Both the position numbers and the translations under genes were made by a program. A DNA stretch of 64,000 nucleotides from DAOTWC01 sp048499435 (GTDB lineage: Bacteria > Chloroflexota > Anaerolineae > Aggregatilineales > Phototrophicaceae). Below the pieces are notes generated by a model. It did no database searches, was not told the origin of the DNA, and saw only the letters and a program-made list of their open reading frames with translations. Numbering within the stretch: position 1 is the first letter of the stretch; every line of letters starts with the position of its first letter. This document shows, piece after piece, positions 9,467 through 18,229 of this stretch. The stretch lies in NCBI GenBank assembly GCA_048499435.1, contig JASNZW010000003.1, forward strand, positions 248,001 to 312,000, in the 5' to 3' direction.

Positions 9467-10930
9467 ATGAAACGGATTTTATGGCTGCCAGTTTTGCTGC
9501 TTTGGGGTGTGTATCCTGCGGCTGCCCAAGCGCCGCAGCCCTATGATATCGGCGCGCCGACGCTGCGTGAAATCTGGGTGGATGGGGTGAACGGCAGCGA
9601 CGATAACAGCGGCGAGTCCCGCGATAACGCCCTGGCGACGGTCTCCGCCGCCTGGGCGCGCATTCCGCAAACGCTGACAGACACCGGCTATCATATCCGC
9701 CTGCTGCCGGGGCAGTATCCGCCGGCGGCGCTGCCCAATTACTGGGAATCCCGGCATGGCTCTTTTGAGCGCCCGATCATCATTGAGGCCGTCGAAGGGC
9801 GCGATTCCGTCACGCTGGCGGCGGTGAACATATTTGATGTGCGCTATCTGTATTTTGTGAACGTGAGTTTCGCTTCGGAAAACGACCCTTTTCACTGCGA
9901 AGCCTGCCAGTATCTGCTGCTGCGCGGCGTGCGCGTTGTCGGGTCAGCGCCGGACACTTACGAGGTACAGGAAGCTGTGAAGATCAATCAGTCACAGCAT
10001 ATTTATATTGAGACGAGCGACATCTCCGGCGCGTGGGATAACGCGGTTGATTTCGTCGCTGTTCAGTATGGGCATGTGCTGAACAATCGCATCCATAACG
10101 CGGGCGACTGGTGTATATACGCTAAAGGCGGCTCGGCGTACCTGCGCCTGGAAAACAACGAGATTTACAACTGCGGGACGGGCGGCTTTACAGCAGGGCA
10201 GGGCACAGGCTTTCAGTTTATGACCGAACCCTGGATTCAGTACGAAGCCTATGACATCCGGTTTGTGAACAATGTGGTTCACGATACAGAGGGCGCTGGG
10301 GCGGGTGTGATGGGCGGCTATAACATCCTCATCGCTGATAACATTTTCTACCGGGTAGGCGCGCGCAGCCACGTGTTAGAGTTTGCTTTTGGGATGAGAA
10401 GCTGCGACGGCACACCGGGCGACCCCGGCCGCGAACGCTGCGACCAGTATCGAGAGGCTGGCGGCTGGGGCGATAGTTTGGCAGCCGACGGCGAAAATTA
10501 TGTGCGTATCCCCAACCGCCATGTGTTCGTTTATAACAACGTAATCTATAACCCCTCTGGCGAGCAAAGCGCCTACCAGCACTTTTTTATCCCTGCGCCT
10601 TATGGCGAACAACCTGGCACGAATGTGCCCGCGCCGGCGCTGGCGGACGACGACCTGCAGATTCGCGGGAACCTGATCTGGAATGGCGCTGCTGATATGC
10701 CGTTGGGCGTCGAAGCAAACCCGGATGTTCCGGCTGGCTGCCAGGCCGATAACCCTGCCTGCAACGTGGCTCAGCTTCGCGCCGATAACGCAATCAACCA
10801 GGCTGAGCCGGCCCTGGCTGACCCGGCGAATGGCGACTTCGCGCTGCTGCCAGGCGCGGCTGTGCCAGCGCTGCCGATCCCGGAATTTGTACAGCCTTCC
10901 CCCGGTTACGATAACTGCTGCGGCGCATGA
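9467..10930 (+). CDS. Secreted right-handed beta-helix (pectate-lyase-like) protein
   Basis: This 487-residue protein begins with a signal peptide (MKRILWLPVLLLWGVYPAAAQA). The mature part opens with IWVDGVNGSDDNSGES, a DUF1565-like start typical of parallel beta-helix proteins. Repeated Asn-rich turns follow (VLNNRIHNAGDW, LENNEIYNCG, VNNVVHDTEG, IADNIFYRVG, YNNVIYNPSG), marking PbH1 coils over about residues 150-400. Such proteins are polysaccharide lyases, hydrolases or surface adhesins; catalytic residues cannot be assigned by eye. It is divergent from the sugar importer and followed by an aldolase-like and a GH4 gene, so a role in releasing a plant- or exopolysaccharide-derived sugar is an inference. 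Confidence 0.8.
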   Translation: MKRILWLPVLLLWGVYPAAAQAPQPYDIGAPTLREIWVDGVNGSDDNSGESRDNALATVSAAWARIPQTLTDTGYHIRLLPGQYPPAALPNYWESRHGSFERPIIIEAVEGRDSVTLAAVNIFDVRYLYFVNVSFASENDPFHCEACQYLLLRGVRVVGSAPDTYEVQEAVKINQSQHIYIETSDISGAWDNAVDFVAVQYGHVLNNRIHNAGDWCIYAKGGSAYLRLENNEIYNCGTGGFTAGQGTGFQFMTEPWIQYEAYDIRFVNNVVHDTEGAGAGVMGGYNILIADNIFYRVGARSHVLEFAFGMRSCDGTPGDPGRERCDQYREAGGWGDSLAADGENYVRIPNRHVFVYNNVIYNPSGEQSAYQHFFIPAPYGEQPGTNVPAPALADDDLQIRGNLIWNGAADMPLGVEANPDVPAGCQADNPACNVAQLRADNAINQAEPALADPANGDFALLPGAAVPALPIPEFVQPSPGYDNCCGA

Positions 10931-11015
10931 CGCGGCAGCGGCGAAACGTCCCCGTGGGCGCAAGGTTTGCCGTTCAGCCGCGCAAACTGTATGTGTTACA
11001 ACGGTGCGGGGGATG

Positions 11016-11021
11016 TACAAT
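11016..11021 (+). promoter_or_regulatory. Possible -10 box (TACAAT) before the aldolase/GH4 genes
   Basis: TACAAT sits 44 nt before the GTG start of the aldolase-like gene, in a 135-nt gap otherwise without visible features. The -35 is weak. Confidence 0.35.
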
Positions 11022-11065
11022 AGACAAGGCGCAAAGGACAGCGCTCATGCAGAAAAGGCAGGCCT

Positions 11066-12112
11066 GTGACCGCTGATTATTCTGTTGATGGCTACACATT
11101 TGACCTGGAGGCGTTTTTCCCGCGCTACCTTTTCGACCGTATCACTGAAATACGGGTGAGCGCGCCAGAACTAATTGAACAGCAGGCGCTGGCGCGCCGC
11201 CGCCGTTCGCGCCTCACGCGCGATGGGCGGCTGACGATTCTGGCCGCTGATCACCCGGCGCGCGGCGTAACGAACATCGGCGCAGACCCGTTCATCATGG
11301 GCAACCGTCAGCAGTATCTGGGACGCATCCTGCGCGTGCTGACCGCGACCAGCTTCGACGGGTTTATGAGCACGCACGACATGATTGACGATCTGCTGAT
11401 CGTTGATTATCTGGTGCAGGCTGGCGGCGGGCCGTCATTCCTGGATGGCAAGGTGTTGATCGGCTGTATGCAGCGCGGCGGCATCGCCGGCGTTGTCGGT
11501 GAAATTGATGATCGGTTTACTTCGTACACGGCTGAGTCGCTGGCGCGTTTTCGCCTGGATGGCGGCAAGATGCTGCTGCGGTTTGTGCCTGACGACGAGC
11601 GCACGCTGCTGACGGTGGACTACTGCGCCCGCGCCATAACCGAGCTGAACCGCTACAACCTGCCGGCGTTTGTCGAGCCGCTGCGCATGGACTTCAGCGC
11701 TGGCCGCTGGGTGATGGAGAACACCGCCGATGAGCTGGTTAAACTGGTGGGCGTGCTGGCCGGGCTGGGCGATTCGTCGCGCAACACCTGGCTTAAGCTG
11801 CCGTACTGCGCGGGTTTCGAGCGCGTCTCGCTGGCGACGACCATACCGATTATCCTGCTGGGCGGCCCCTCGAACGAGGATCCGCGCAGCACATTCGCTG
11901 AGTTTGCGGCGGGCATGGCAGCGGGCGCTAACGTGCGCGGCGCGATGGTGGGCCGCAACGTGACATTCCCCGGCCCGGATGACCCGGCGGCAGTCGCGCA
12001 GGCGGTGGACGACATTGTGCGCAAAGGCATTGATGCCGCTGAGGCTGCGGCGGTGACAGCCGCCAGCCGCGGCCTGCAGACGGATTTTCTCACACGCTAT
12101 ATCCCGAACTGA
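11066..12112 (+). CDS. Cgl0159-like class I aldolase family protein (DeoC/LacD-like TIM barrel)
   Basis: This 348-residue protein resembles the Cgl0159 group of beta/alpha-barrel proteins related to DeoC/LacD aldolases. RLTILAADHPARGVTNIG matches the conserved first strand with the ADHPARG motif. KVLIGCMQRGGIAG, GGKMLLRFVPDD, TWLKLPYC (candidate Schiff-base Lys) and IILLGGPSNEDPR follow in barrel order. These proteins are often found in inositol and sugar-acid gene clusters, where they are thought to cleave a phosphorylated ketose; the reaction here is inferred. The start is GTG 11066, preceded by AAAAGG. The GH4 gene follows after 30 nt, so the two are probably co-transcribed. Confidence 0.7.
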   Translation: MTADYSVDGYTFDLEAFFPRYLFDRITEIRVSAPELIEQQALARRRRSRLTRDGRLTILAADHPARGVTNIGADPFIMGNRQQYLGRILRVLTATSFDGFMSTHDMIDDLLIVDYLVQAGGGPSFLDGKVLIGCMQRGGIAGVVGEIDDRFTSYTAESLARFRLDGGKMLLRFVPDDERTLLTVDYCARAITELNRYNLPAFVEPLRMDFSAGRWVMENTADELVKLVGVLAGLGDSSRNTWLKLPYCAGFERVSLATTIPIILLGGPSNEDPRSTFAEFAAGMAAGANVRGAMVGRNVTFPGPDDPAAVAQAVDDIVRKGIDAAEAAAVTAASRGLQTDFLTRYIPN

Positions 12113-12142
12113 TAACGGATACGCATAACCACCAAACAGACA

Positions 12143-13606
12143 ATGACTGTTCAGAACGGCGATACCCAAACCAACACTGCTGATGGTCGGGGGCGCGTCA
12201 AACCGCCCAAGATTGTTGTCATTGGAGCCGGCAGCGCGATCTTCGGTCTCGGTTCGCTGGCGACCATGCTGCAATCAGCGCGCCTGAAGGGGGCGCGGCT
12301 GGCGCTGGTTGACACCGATGAAGAGGCGCTGGCGACGATGACGAAGCTGGCGAATATCATGAACGACGCCTGGGACGCGCAGATGAAGATCACCAGCTCG
12401 ACCAACCGGGTTGATGTGCTGCCGGGCGCTAATTTTGTGATTGTGTCTATCCAGGTGGGGCCGCGCGAAACCGTGTGGGAGATGGACTGGAAGATTCCGC
12501 TGCGGCACGGCGTGCGCCAGCCATACGCTGAAAATGGCGGGCCGGGCGCGCTGGCGCACACAGCGCGCAACCTGCCCGTCATTCTGGATATCGCGCGCGA
12601 TATGGAGCGGCTGTGCCCTGATGCGTGGTATTTTAACCTCACTAACCCGCTGATCCGGCTGACGTGGGGCGTGCGCCGCTTTACGAAAATCAAGAAGGTC
12701 CTGGGGCTGTGTCACCAGCTTCTGTGGGGCTATGCGATGGCGGCGGCTGTCCTGGCGGACCGCTGGAACATCGCCATCCCCGACAAATTCCACGTACACA
12801 CCGACGCCGAAAACATGCCGCGCTTTATCCCGGTGGCGCGGGCGGCGCTGGAGCACCTGGACATTAAGGCGGCAGGCATTAATCACTTTTCGTGGGTGTA
12901 CGATATCCGCGATAAGCACACCGGCGAGGACCTGTACCCGCTGCTGCGTGACCGGTGGCTGAACCATTTCCGTAAGGATTTCGAGCCGCTGACGCGGAAT
13001 ATCTTCGAGGTATTCGGCATGATGCCGACGGCGGGCGACAGCCACATGTGCGAGTTCCTGCCCCTGGTGAGCGACCAGCAAACCCGGCCCTGGGAGAAGT
13101 ATGAACTTAAGCTGCAAAGCTGGGAGGGCAACCGCCAGCGCCGCGCCCAGCGCAAGGCCATCGCCAAGGCCATCGTCAACGGCGAGATGGATGTCAATGA
13201 ACTGCGCGATGTGTGGCGGCACAACATGCTGGACGAGGGCATTCCTGAGCTGATCGGCGCGATGGTCAATAACGGCAATTACTACCACCAGCAGCTTAAC
13301 ATCCCCAACGAGGGGCTGCTGATTCCCAACCTGCCCCAGGACGCGATCATCGAGGTGCCGGGCCTGGTTTCCGGGATGGGCATTCAGGGCCTGACGTTCC
13401 CGCCGCTGCCAGAGGGTATCGCTGAGATGTGCCGGCGCGAGCTGGCGCTCAGCTCGATCACGATTGACGCGGTGGCGAACGGCGACCGCAACCTGGCGCT
13501 TCAGGCGCTGCTGCTGGACCCGATGGTGACAGATATTGACCAGGCGCGCGCTATCCTCAACGATTTTATGTATGAGTTTGAGGAATATCTGCCGCAGTTC
13601 GGCTAG
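12143..13606 (+). CDS. GH4-family NAD-dependent glycosidase
   Basis: This 487-residue protein is a glycoside hydrolase family 4 member, a family that cleaves alpha- or beta-glycosides through NAD+-dependent oxidation and Mn2+. The Rossmann motif IVVIGAGSAIFG is at residues about 25-40, followed by ALVDTDEEAL, the substrate segment AENGGPGALAHTARN, FNLTNPL, and the metal/thiol motif GLCHQ with a later INHFSW His. The CHQ motif differs from the motifs I know for phospho-glucosidases (CN) and alpha-galactosidases (CHS), so specificity is open; an alpha-uronidase-like activity is possible. No good ribosome site precedes ATG 12143, so translation may be coupled to the aldolase gene 30 nt upstream. 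Confidence 0.88.
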   Translation: MTVQNGDTQTNTADGRGRVKPPKIVVIGAGSAIFGLGSLATMLQSARLKGARLALVDTDEEALATMTKLANIMNDAWDAQMKITSSTNRVDVLPGANFVIVSIQVGPRETVWEMDWKIPLRHGVRQPYAENGGPGALAHTARNLPVILDIARDMERLCPDAWYFNLTNPLIRLTWGVRRFTKIKKVLGLCHQLLWGYAMAAAVLADRWNIAIPDKFHVHTDAENMPRFIPVARAALEHLDIKAAGINHFSWVYDIRDKHTGEDLYPLLRDRWLNHFRKDFEPLTRNIFEVFGMMPTAGDSHMCEFLPLVSDQQTRPWEKYELKLQSWEGNRQRRAQRKAIAKAIVNGEMDVNELRDVWRHNMLDEGIPELIGAMVNNGNYYHQQLNIPNEGLLIPNLPQDAIIEVPGLVSGMGIQGLTFPPLPEGIAEMCRRELALSSITIDAVANGDRNLALQALLLDPMVTDIDQARAILNDFMYEFEEYLPQFG

Positions 13607-13759
13607 CGACGGCGGCGGGCAGAGCCGGTTCTGCTGCAACTGCCCTGAGTCTGGCGCAGGCCCGGTCTGTTGTGTAAAATCAATAAGATAATTAGGTTCC
13701 TTTGCATAAGCCCCGGCTGTTTACCGGCCCACTTTTGTATGTCTTTTGGAGGGCAGTTC

Positions 13760-14986
13760 ATGTCATTGACACAGCAATACATTGACCAGACTAAGCGGCG
13801 CGCAGCCAACACCTACAAACCGATACCGGTTGTTATCGCCACTGCTGACGGCTGCTGGGTGACGGACGTTGAAGGCAAAAAATACATTGACATGCTCAGC
13901 GCCTACTCGGCGGTGAGCCATGGCCACCGGCATCCGCGTCTGATCGCCGCCGCGCAGCGGCAGATGGAGCGCGTCACGCTGACGTCGCGCGCTTTTCACA
14001 ACGACCAGCTCGGCCCGTTCGCTGAAAAACTGGCGCAGTTCTGCGGGATGGACCGTGTGCTGCTGATGAACGCCGGCGCGGAAGCGGTGGAAACGGCGGT
14101 CAAGCTCGCGCGCAAGTGGGGGTATCAGGTCAAGGGCGTGCCGCGCTACGAGGCGGAAATTATCGTTTGCGAGAATAATTTTCACGGGCGCACGACAACC
14201 GTTATCAGCTTCTCGACTGAGGAACTGTACTGGCGCGACTTCGGCCCCATCACGCCGGGATTTCGCGCGATTCCCTTCGGCGACGCCGCCGCGCTGGAGG
14301 CCGCCATCACGCCCAACACCGTCGGCTTCCTGGTGGAGCCAATTCAGGGTGAGGGCGGGGTCGTGGTTCCGCCAGAAGGCTACCTCAAGCGCGTGCGTGA
14401 AATCTGCGACCGCCACAATGTGCTGCTGATGACCGATGAGATTCAGACCGGCCTGGGGCGCACCGGCAAGACCTTCTGCTACCAGCACGACGGGATTGAG
14501 CCGGATATTCTGATTATGGGCAAGGCGCTGGGCGGCGGGCTGTACCCGGTGTCGGCGGTTGCCACCAAAGAACATCTCCTGGGCTTGTTCACGCCCGGCG
14601 AACACGGCAGCACGTTTGGCGCTAACCCGCTGGCCTGCGCTATCGCCAGCGAGTCCCTGGCGGTGCTGACCGACGAACACCTGGCTGAGCGCGCCGCCGA
14701 GATGGGCGCTTATTTCAAGCACCGGCTGGAAACGCTGGAAAGCCCGTATGTTGACCACGTGCGCGGCCGGGGGCTGTTGATCGGCGTGGTGTTCAAGGAC
14801 GGCTTCATAGCGCGCCCCTTCTGCGAGGCGCTGATGCACGAGGGCGTGCTGTGCAAGGAAACGCACGAGACTGTGATGCGTTTTGCCCCGCCGCTGGTCA
14901 TCACCAGAGAAGAGATTGACTGGGCGATGGAGCGCGTGGAGAAGGTGCTCATGCAGGAACCGCAGGCGAAACCGGCGCACGGCTGA
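13760..14986 (+). CDS. rocD: Ornithine--oxo-acid aminotransferase
   Basis: This 408-residue class III PLP aminotransferase would convert ornithine and 2-oxoglutarate to glutamate semialdehyde and glutamate in the cytoplasm. Family features are AYSAVSHGHRHPRL, NAGAEAVETAVKLARKWGY, NNFHGRTTTVISFS, the Asp loop LLMTDEIQTGLGRTG and the Schiff-base Lys in IMGKALGGG (about residue 255). The length is normal. The start is set by TTTTGGAGGG 5 nt upstream of ATG 13760; a longer frame from 13670 has no support. A TAAAAT box at 13675-13680 could be its promoter. Acetylornithine or 4-aminobutyrate aminotransferase is the main alternative, but the HGHRHP and FGANPLACA segments favour RocD. Confidence 0.88.
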   Translation: MSLTQQYIDQTKRRAANTYKPIPVVIATADGCWVTDVEGKKYIDMLSAYSAVSHGHRHPRLIAAAQRQMERVTLTSRAFHNDQLGPFAEKLAQFCGMDRVLLMNAGAEAVETAVKLARKWGYQVKGVPRYEAEIIVCENNFHGRTTTVISFSTEELYWRDFGPITPGFRAIPFGDAAALEAAITPNTVGFLVEPIQGEGGVVVPPEGYLKRVREICDRHNVLLMTDEIQTGLGRTGKTFCYQHDGIEPDILIMGKALGGGLYPVSAVATKEHLLGLFTPGEHGSTFGANPLACAIASESLAVLTDEHLAERAAEMGAYFKHRLETLESPYVDHVRGRGLLIGVVFKDGFIARPFCEALMHEGVLCKETHETVMRFAPPLVITREEIDWAMERVEKVLMQEPQAKPAHG

Positions 14987-15022
14987 CCACAGGCAGCGCT
15001 GGAAGGAATCGCCGCCGCTGCG

Positions 15023-15028
15023 TATAAT
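15023..15028 (+). promoter_or_regulatory. -10 box (TATAAT) upstream of the lysyl-tRNA synthetase
   Basis: A perfect TATAAT 117 nt before the GTG start would give a leader of about 110 nt containing the hairpin at 15063-15098. No strong -35 is visible. Confidence 0.5.
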
Positions 15029-15062
15029 GCGGTGCGGTTCCACAGGACGAGCGAAATAATGT

Positions 15063-15098
15063 GCCGCCTCTGTGCCTGCCGCAGAGGCGGCTGTTTTA
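15063..15098 (+). terminator. Terminator-like hairpin in the lysS leader
   Basis: A 10-bp perfect stem (15063-15072 with 15082-15091, 9-nt loop) is followed by TGTTTTA. It lies after the TATAAT at 15023 and before the lysS ribosome site. It may end rocD transcripts or control lysS by premature termination. No T-box sequence is visible. Confidence 0.55.
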
Positions 15099-15144
15099 CA
15101 GGTGTACGGCGCGCGCGCCGGCAGCAGCGTGGGAAGGGACAACC

Positions 15145-17463
15145 GTGCTTTACTGGGCAGATCAGCTTATCGCCGAACTTGCAGCAGATGAGATTATTCT
15201 GAACGACTCAAAGACCTATTCCGGCAGCGCGCACGTTGGTTCGCTGCGCGGTCCCGTAATCCACGATGTGCTGTACCGGGCGGCACTGGACGCCGGACGC
15301 CCAGCGCGTTTTTTCTACGGCAGCGACGATTACGACGCGCTCGACGCTGTGCCGCCCAGCCTGTCACCTGAGCTGTACACGCCCTACCTGGGCAAGCCGC
15401 TGTGCCATGTGCCCGCCCCGGACGGCAGCGACCGCAGCTATGCCGAGTTTTTCTACGACGAGTTTATGAGTGTGCAGCATGAGCTGGGCATTTTCCCGCA
15501 GTCCTACCGGATGAGCGACCTGTATCGCGGCGGCAGGATGAACGACGTTATTCGGGCTGTGCTGGAAAACGCGGCGGCGGTGCGCGAAATCTATCTGGAG
15601 GTCAGCAAGTCTGAACGCCCGGACGATTGGCTGCCGTTCAGCGTGATCTGCGAGAACTGCGGGCGGATCGCCATGACGCGCGTCACGCGCTTTGATGGCG
15701 AGAAGGTGTATTACCGCTGCGACCCTGACGCGATGCCTTATGCACGCGGCTGCGGGCACGAAGGGGCTGTCAGCCCATTTGACGGCAGCGGCAAACTGCC
15801 CTGGAAGCTGGAGTGGGCGGCGCGCTGGTCGGTGCTGGGCGTGACCGTGGAAGGCGCGGGGATGGATCACTCGGTGGATGGCGGCTCGCGCGATGTGGCT
15901 GAGGCTATCGCGCGGCGCGTGTTCCACCGCGAACCGCCGGCCAACGTGCCTTATGAGTTTCTGCTGATGGACAGCCGCAAAATGAGTTCGTCGAAGGGCA
16001 TTGGCTTCACAGCGCGGGTTGTGGCCGACGCCACGCCGCCTGAGCTGCTGCGCTACCTGCTGGTGCGCACCCGCCCGCGCACAGCCGTCAACTTCCGCCT
16101 GGACGACGAAGCGATGCCGCGCCTGTACGACGAATATGACGCGGCTGCCGAACAGTATTTCCGCGACGACGCCGAAGCCGGCGAAGAATGGTCAAAGCGC
16201 CTGTTTGAGCTGGCGCAGATCGCCCATGTGCGCCAGCTTGAGCCGCGCTACCGGCCGCGTTTCATGCACGTGGTTACGGTGTCGCAGATTCCCGGCATTG
16301 ACGCCATGCGGCATTTCGAGGCGCACAAGGGCGCGCCGCTTACCGCCGCCGAAGTGGCTGGCATTCAGGATCGCATCGCGTATGCCCGGCTGTGGCTGCG
16401 GCGTTTCGCGCCTGAGGGGGCCGCGTTTGAGCTGCGCCAGCAGTACCCCCCTGAGGCGGCGGCGCTCAGCGGCGCGCAGCGGACGTTTCTGGCGCGCTTC
16501 GCGGAGTGGTTTGGCGCGCAGACCGCGCTGACCGGCGAACAGATGCACAAGGGCGTGTACGAGATCGCGGCTGTGACGGATCTGAAAGCCGGGCAGGCGT
16601 TTCAGGCACTGTACCTGATCTTCCTGGGGCGCACCAGCGGGCCGCGCATCGGTGAGCTGCTGGCGGCGCTGGACCCCGCGTTTGTGGCGCGGCGGCTGCG
16701 CCAGGCCCAGGCCGCGCAGCACCTGGCGGGCGCGGTTTACCGGGTAGCGGCCAGAAGCCGCAGCGCCAGCTATGGCGGCCTGCTGACGGTTGACCCGGAC
16801 GTGTTCGGGCGCTTCCCGGACCTGCGTATTGGCGTGGCGGTGGTGCGCGGCGCGCGCGCGCACGCCGCGCACCCTGAGCTGGATGCGCTGAAGGACAAGC
16901 TCGCGGCGGAAACGCTTAGCCGCTACCAGGGCGTCAACCTGGGGGCGCTGGAGCGCATTAAGGCCTATCGTGAGATTTACCGCGCGTTCGGCGTAGACCC
17001 CGGCGCGCGCAGCTCCAGCGTGGAGGCGCTGCTGCGCCGGGCGGCGCGCGGCAAGGGGCTGCCGGCGGTAAACGTGATCGTTGACGCGCTTAATGTCACA
17101 TCGGTGGAGATGATCGTGCCGGTGGCGGCCTACGACCTGGGGCGGTTGGCGCTGCCGGTTGCGCTGCGCTTTGCCCAGGCGGGCGAGCCGTTTGTGGCGA
17201 TCGGTGGCGAACCGGCCGCGCTGGACGCCGGCGAGCTGATTTACGCCGATCAGCAGCAGGTTATCTGCCGCGATTTCAACTATCGTGACGCCGACGCGAC
17301 TAAAATCACCGACGCGACCGCCGACGTGCTGCTGATTGTGGATGGCTGCGGCCCGGTCTCTGTGGACGAGGTGCAGGAAACGCTGGACCTGGCTGCCAGC
17401 CGCGTGATCCGCTACGCCGGTGGCGCGCTGGAGCAGACGGCGGTGCTGTACGGCGGCGGTTGA
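15145..17463 (+). CDS. lysS: Class I lysyl-tRNA synthetase fused to a B3/B4 domain
   Basis: This 772-residue protein would charge tRNA-Lys. Residues 1 to about 530 are a class I LysRS: a HIGH-like motif in SGSAHVGSLRG, a Cys-rich metal-type insert (ICENCGRI ... YYRCD ... RGCGHEG), GMDHSVDGGSRD, and KMSSSKG at 279-285. Known class I LysRS enzymes end near residue 520. Here a further 230 residues (about 545-772) form a B3/B4 domain as in the PheRS beta subunit and in free-standing B3/B4 proteins: RIGVAVVRGA, KAYREIYRAFGVDP, SSVEALLRRA, LPAVNVIVDALNVTSVEMIVPV. In PheRS that domain hydrolyses mischarged Tyr-tRNA-Phe, so a quality-control role is an inference. GTG 15145 follows GGGAAGGGA. The 3' end is 2 nt from the convergent ppgK stop. 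Confidence 0.88.
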   Translation: MLYWADQLIAELAADEIILNDSKTYSGSAHVGSLRGPVIHDVLYRAALDAGRPARFFYGSDDYDALDAVPPSLSPELYTPYLGKPLCHVPAPDGSDRSYAEFFYDEFMSVQHELGIFPQSYRMSDLYRGGRMNDVIRAVLENAAAVREIYLEVSKSERPDDWLPFSVICENCGRIAMTRVTRFDGEKVYYRCDPDAMPYARGCGHEGAVSPFDGSGKLPWKLEWAARWSVLGVTVEGAGMDHSVDGGSRDVAEAIARRVFHREPPANVPYEFLLMDSRKMSSSKGIGFTARVVADATPPELLRYLLVRTRPRTAVNFRLDDEAMPRLYDEYDAAAEQYFRDDAEAGEEWSKRLFELAQIAHVRQLEPRYRPRFMHVVTVSQIPGIDAMRHFEAHKGAPLTAAEVAGIQDRIAYARLWLRRFAPEGAAFELRQQYPPEAAALSGAQRTFLARFAEWFGAQTALTGEQMHKGVYEIAAVTDLKAGQAFQALYLIFLGRTSGPRIGELLAALDPAFVARRLRQAQAAQHLAGAVYRVAARSRSASYGGLLTVDPDVFGRFPDLRIGVAVVRGARAHAAHPELDALKDKLAAETLSRYQGVNLGALERIKAYREIYRAFGVDPGARSSSVEALLRRAARGKGLPAVNVIVDALNVTSVEMIVPVAAYDLGRLALPVALRFAQAGEPFVAIGGEPAALDAGELIYADQQQVICRDFNYRDADATKITDATADVLLIVDGCGPVSVDEVQETLDLAASRVIRYAGGALEQTAVLYGGG

Positions 17464-17465
17464 GC

Positions 17466-18209
17466 TTATTCGCGGATAGACTGGCGGGCAGCCAGCGCCG
17501 CGCCGACGATGCCGGCGTCGTTGAGTAACTGCGCCGGGACAACCTCAGCGCGAACGGTCAGGCGCGGGCCGAACCTGTCGAATTTGCTGCTGACGCCGCC
17601 GCCGATAATGAACAGGTCCGGCGAGAACAGAAACTCCAGATGGGCCAGGTAGCGGTCAACACGCGCTGCCCACCCTTTCCATTTGAGTTTTCCCTCTTTG
17701 CGCGCCCGGTCGGAGGCCCACTTTTCGACTTCGTGGCCGCCGAACTCCAGGTGTCCCAGCTCGCTGTTGGGCAGGCGGACGCCGTTGACAAAGATCGCAG
17801 AGCCGATGCCGGTGCCAAAGGTCAGAATAAATACCACACCGTCATGGCCCCGGCCAGCGCCAAAAGCCATCTCAGCGATGCCGGCGGCGTCAGCGTCGTT
17901 GAGCAGCAGCACGGTGCAGCCGGTTTTTTGCGTCAGCAGGTCCTCGGCGTTGAGGCCGATCCAGGCCTGATCCACGTTAGCGGCGCTGAGCGTGTAGCCG
18001 CGCTTCACCACCGCCGGGAAGGTGCAGCCGACCGGCCCGTGCCAGTCGAAATGCTCGACGAGTTCCTTCACGACGCTGGCAACCGCGCCGGGTTTGGATG
18101 GCTGAGGGGTAGGGATGCGGTGGCGCTCTGTGCTCAGAACGCCCTTGTCGGTGTCTACTAACGCCCCTTTGATACCTGAGCCGCCGATATCAATGCCGAG
18201 TATTTCCAT
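17466..18209 (-). CDS. ppgK: Polyphosphate glucokinase
   Basis: This 247-residue ROK-family kinase phosphorylates glucose using polyphosphate (and usually ATP). It shows IGIDIGG-like phosphate loop LGIDIGGSGIKGALVD, the catalytic segment LLNDADAAGIAEMAFGAG, LTFGTGIGSAIFVNG, and the PpgK-specific stretch PNSELGHLEFGG with KWKGWAARVDRYL and DLFIIGGGVSSK. The length matches the family. It is cytoplasmic. It lies 20 nt downstream of an MFS transporter gene on the same strand, consistent with sugar uptake coupled to phosphorylation. Ribosome site GGAGATAAACG precedes ATG 18209. Confidence 0.93.
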   Translation of the reverse strand: MEILGIDIGGSGIKGALVDTDKGVLSTERHRIPTPQPSKPGAVASVVKELVEHFDWHGPVGCTFPAVVKRGYTLSAANVDQAWIGLNAEDLLTQKTGCTVLLLNDADAAGIAEMAFGAGRGHDGVVFILTFGTGIGSAIFVNGVRLPNSELGHLEFGGHEVEKWASDRARKEGKLKWKGWAARVDRYLAHLEFLFSPDLFIIGGGVSSKFDRFGPRLTVRAEVVPAQLLNDAGIVGAALAARQSIRE

Positions 18210-18229
18210 CGTTTATCTCCATACTGCTG

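Noticed and set aside
15061..15144. Upstream extension of the lysyl-tRNA synthetase to GTG 15061
   Set aside because: The extra residues are coded by the terminator-like hairpin, while GTG 15145 has a strong ribosome site.
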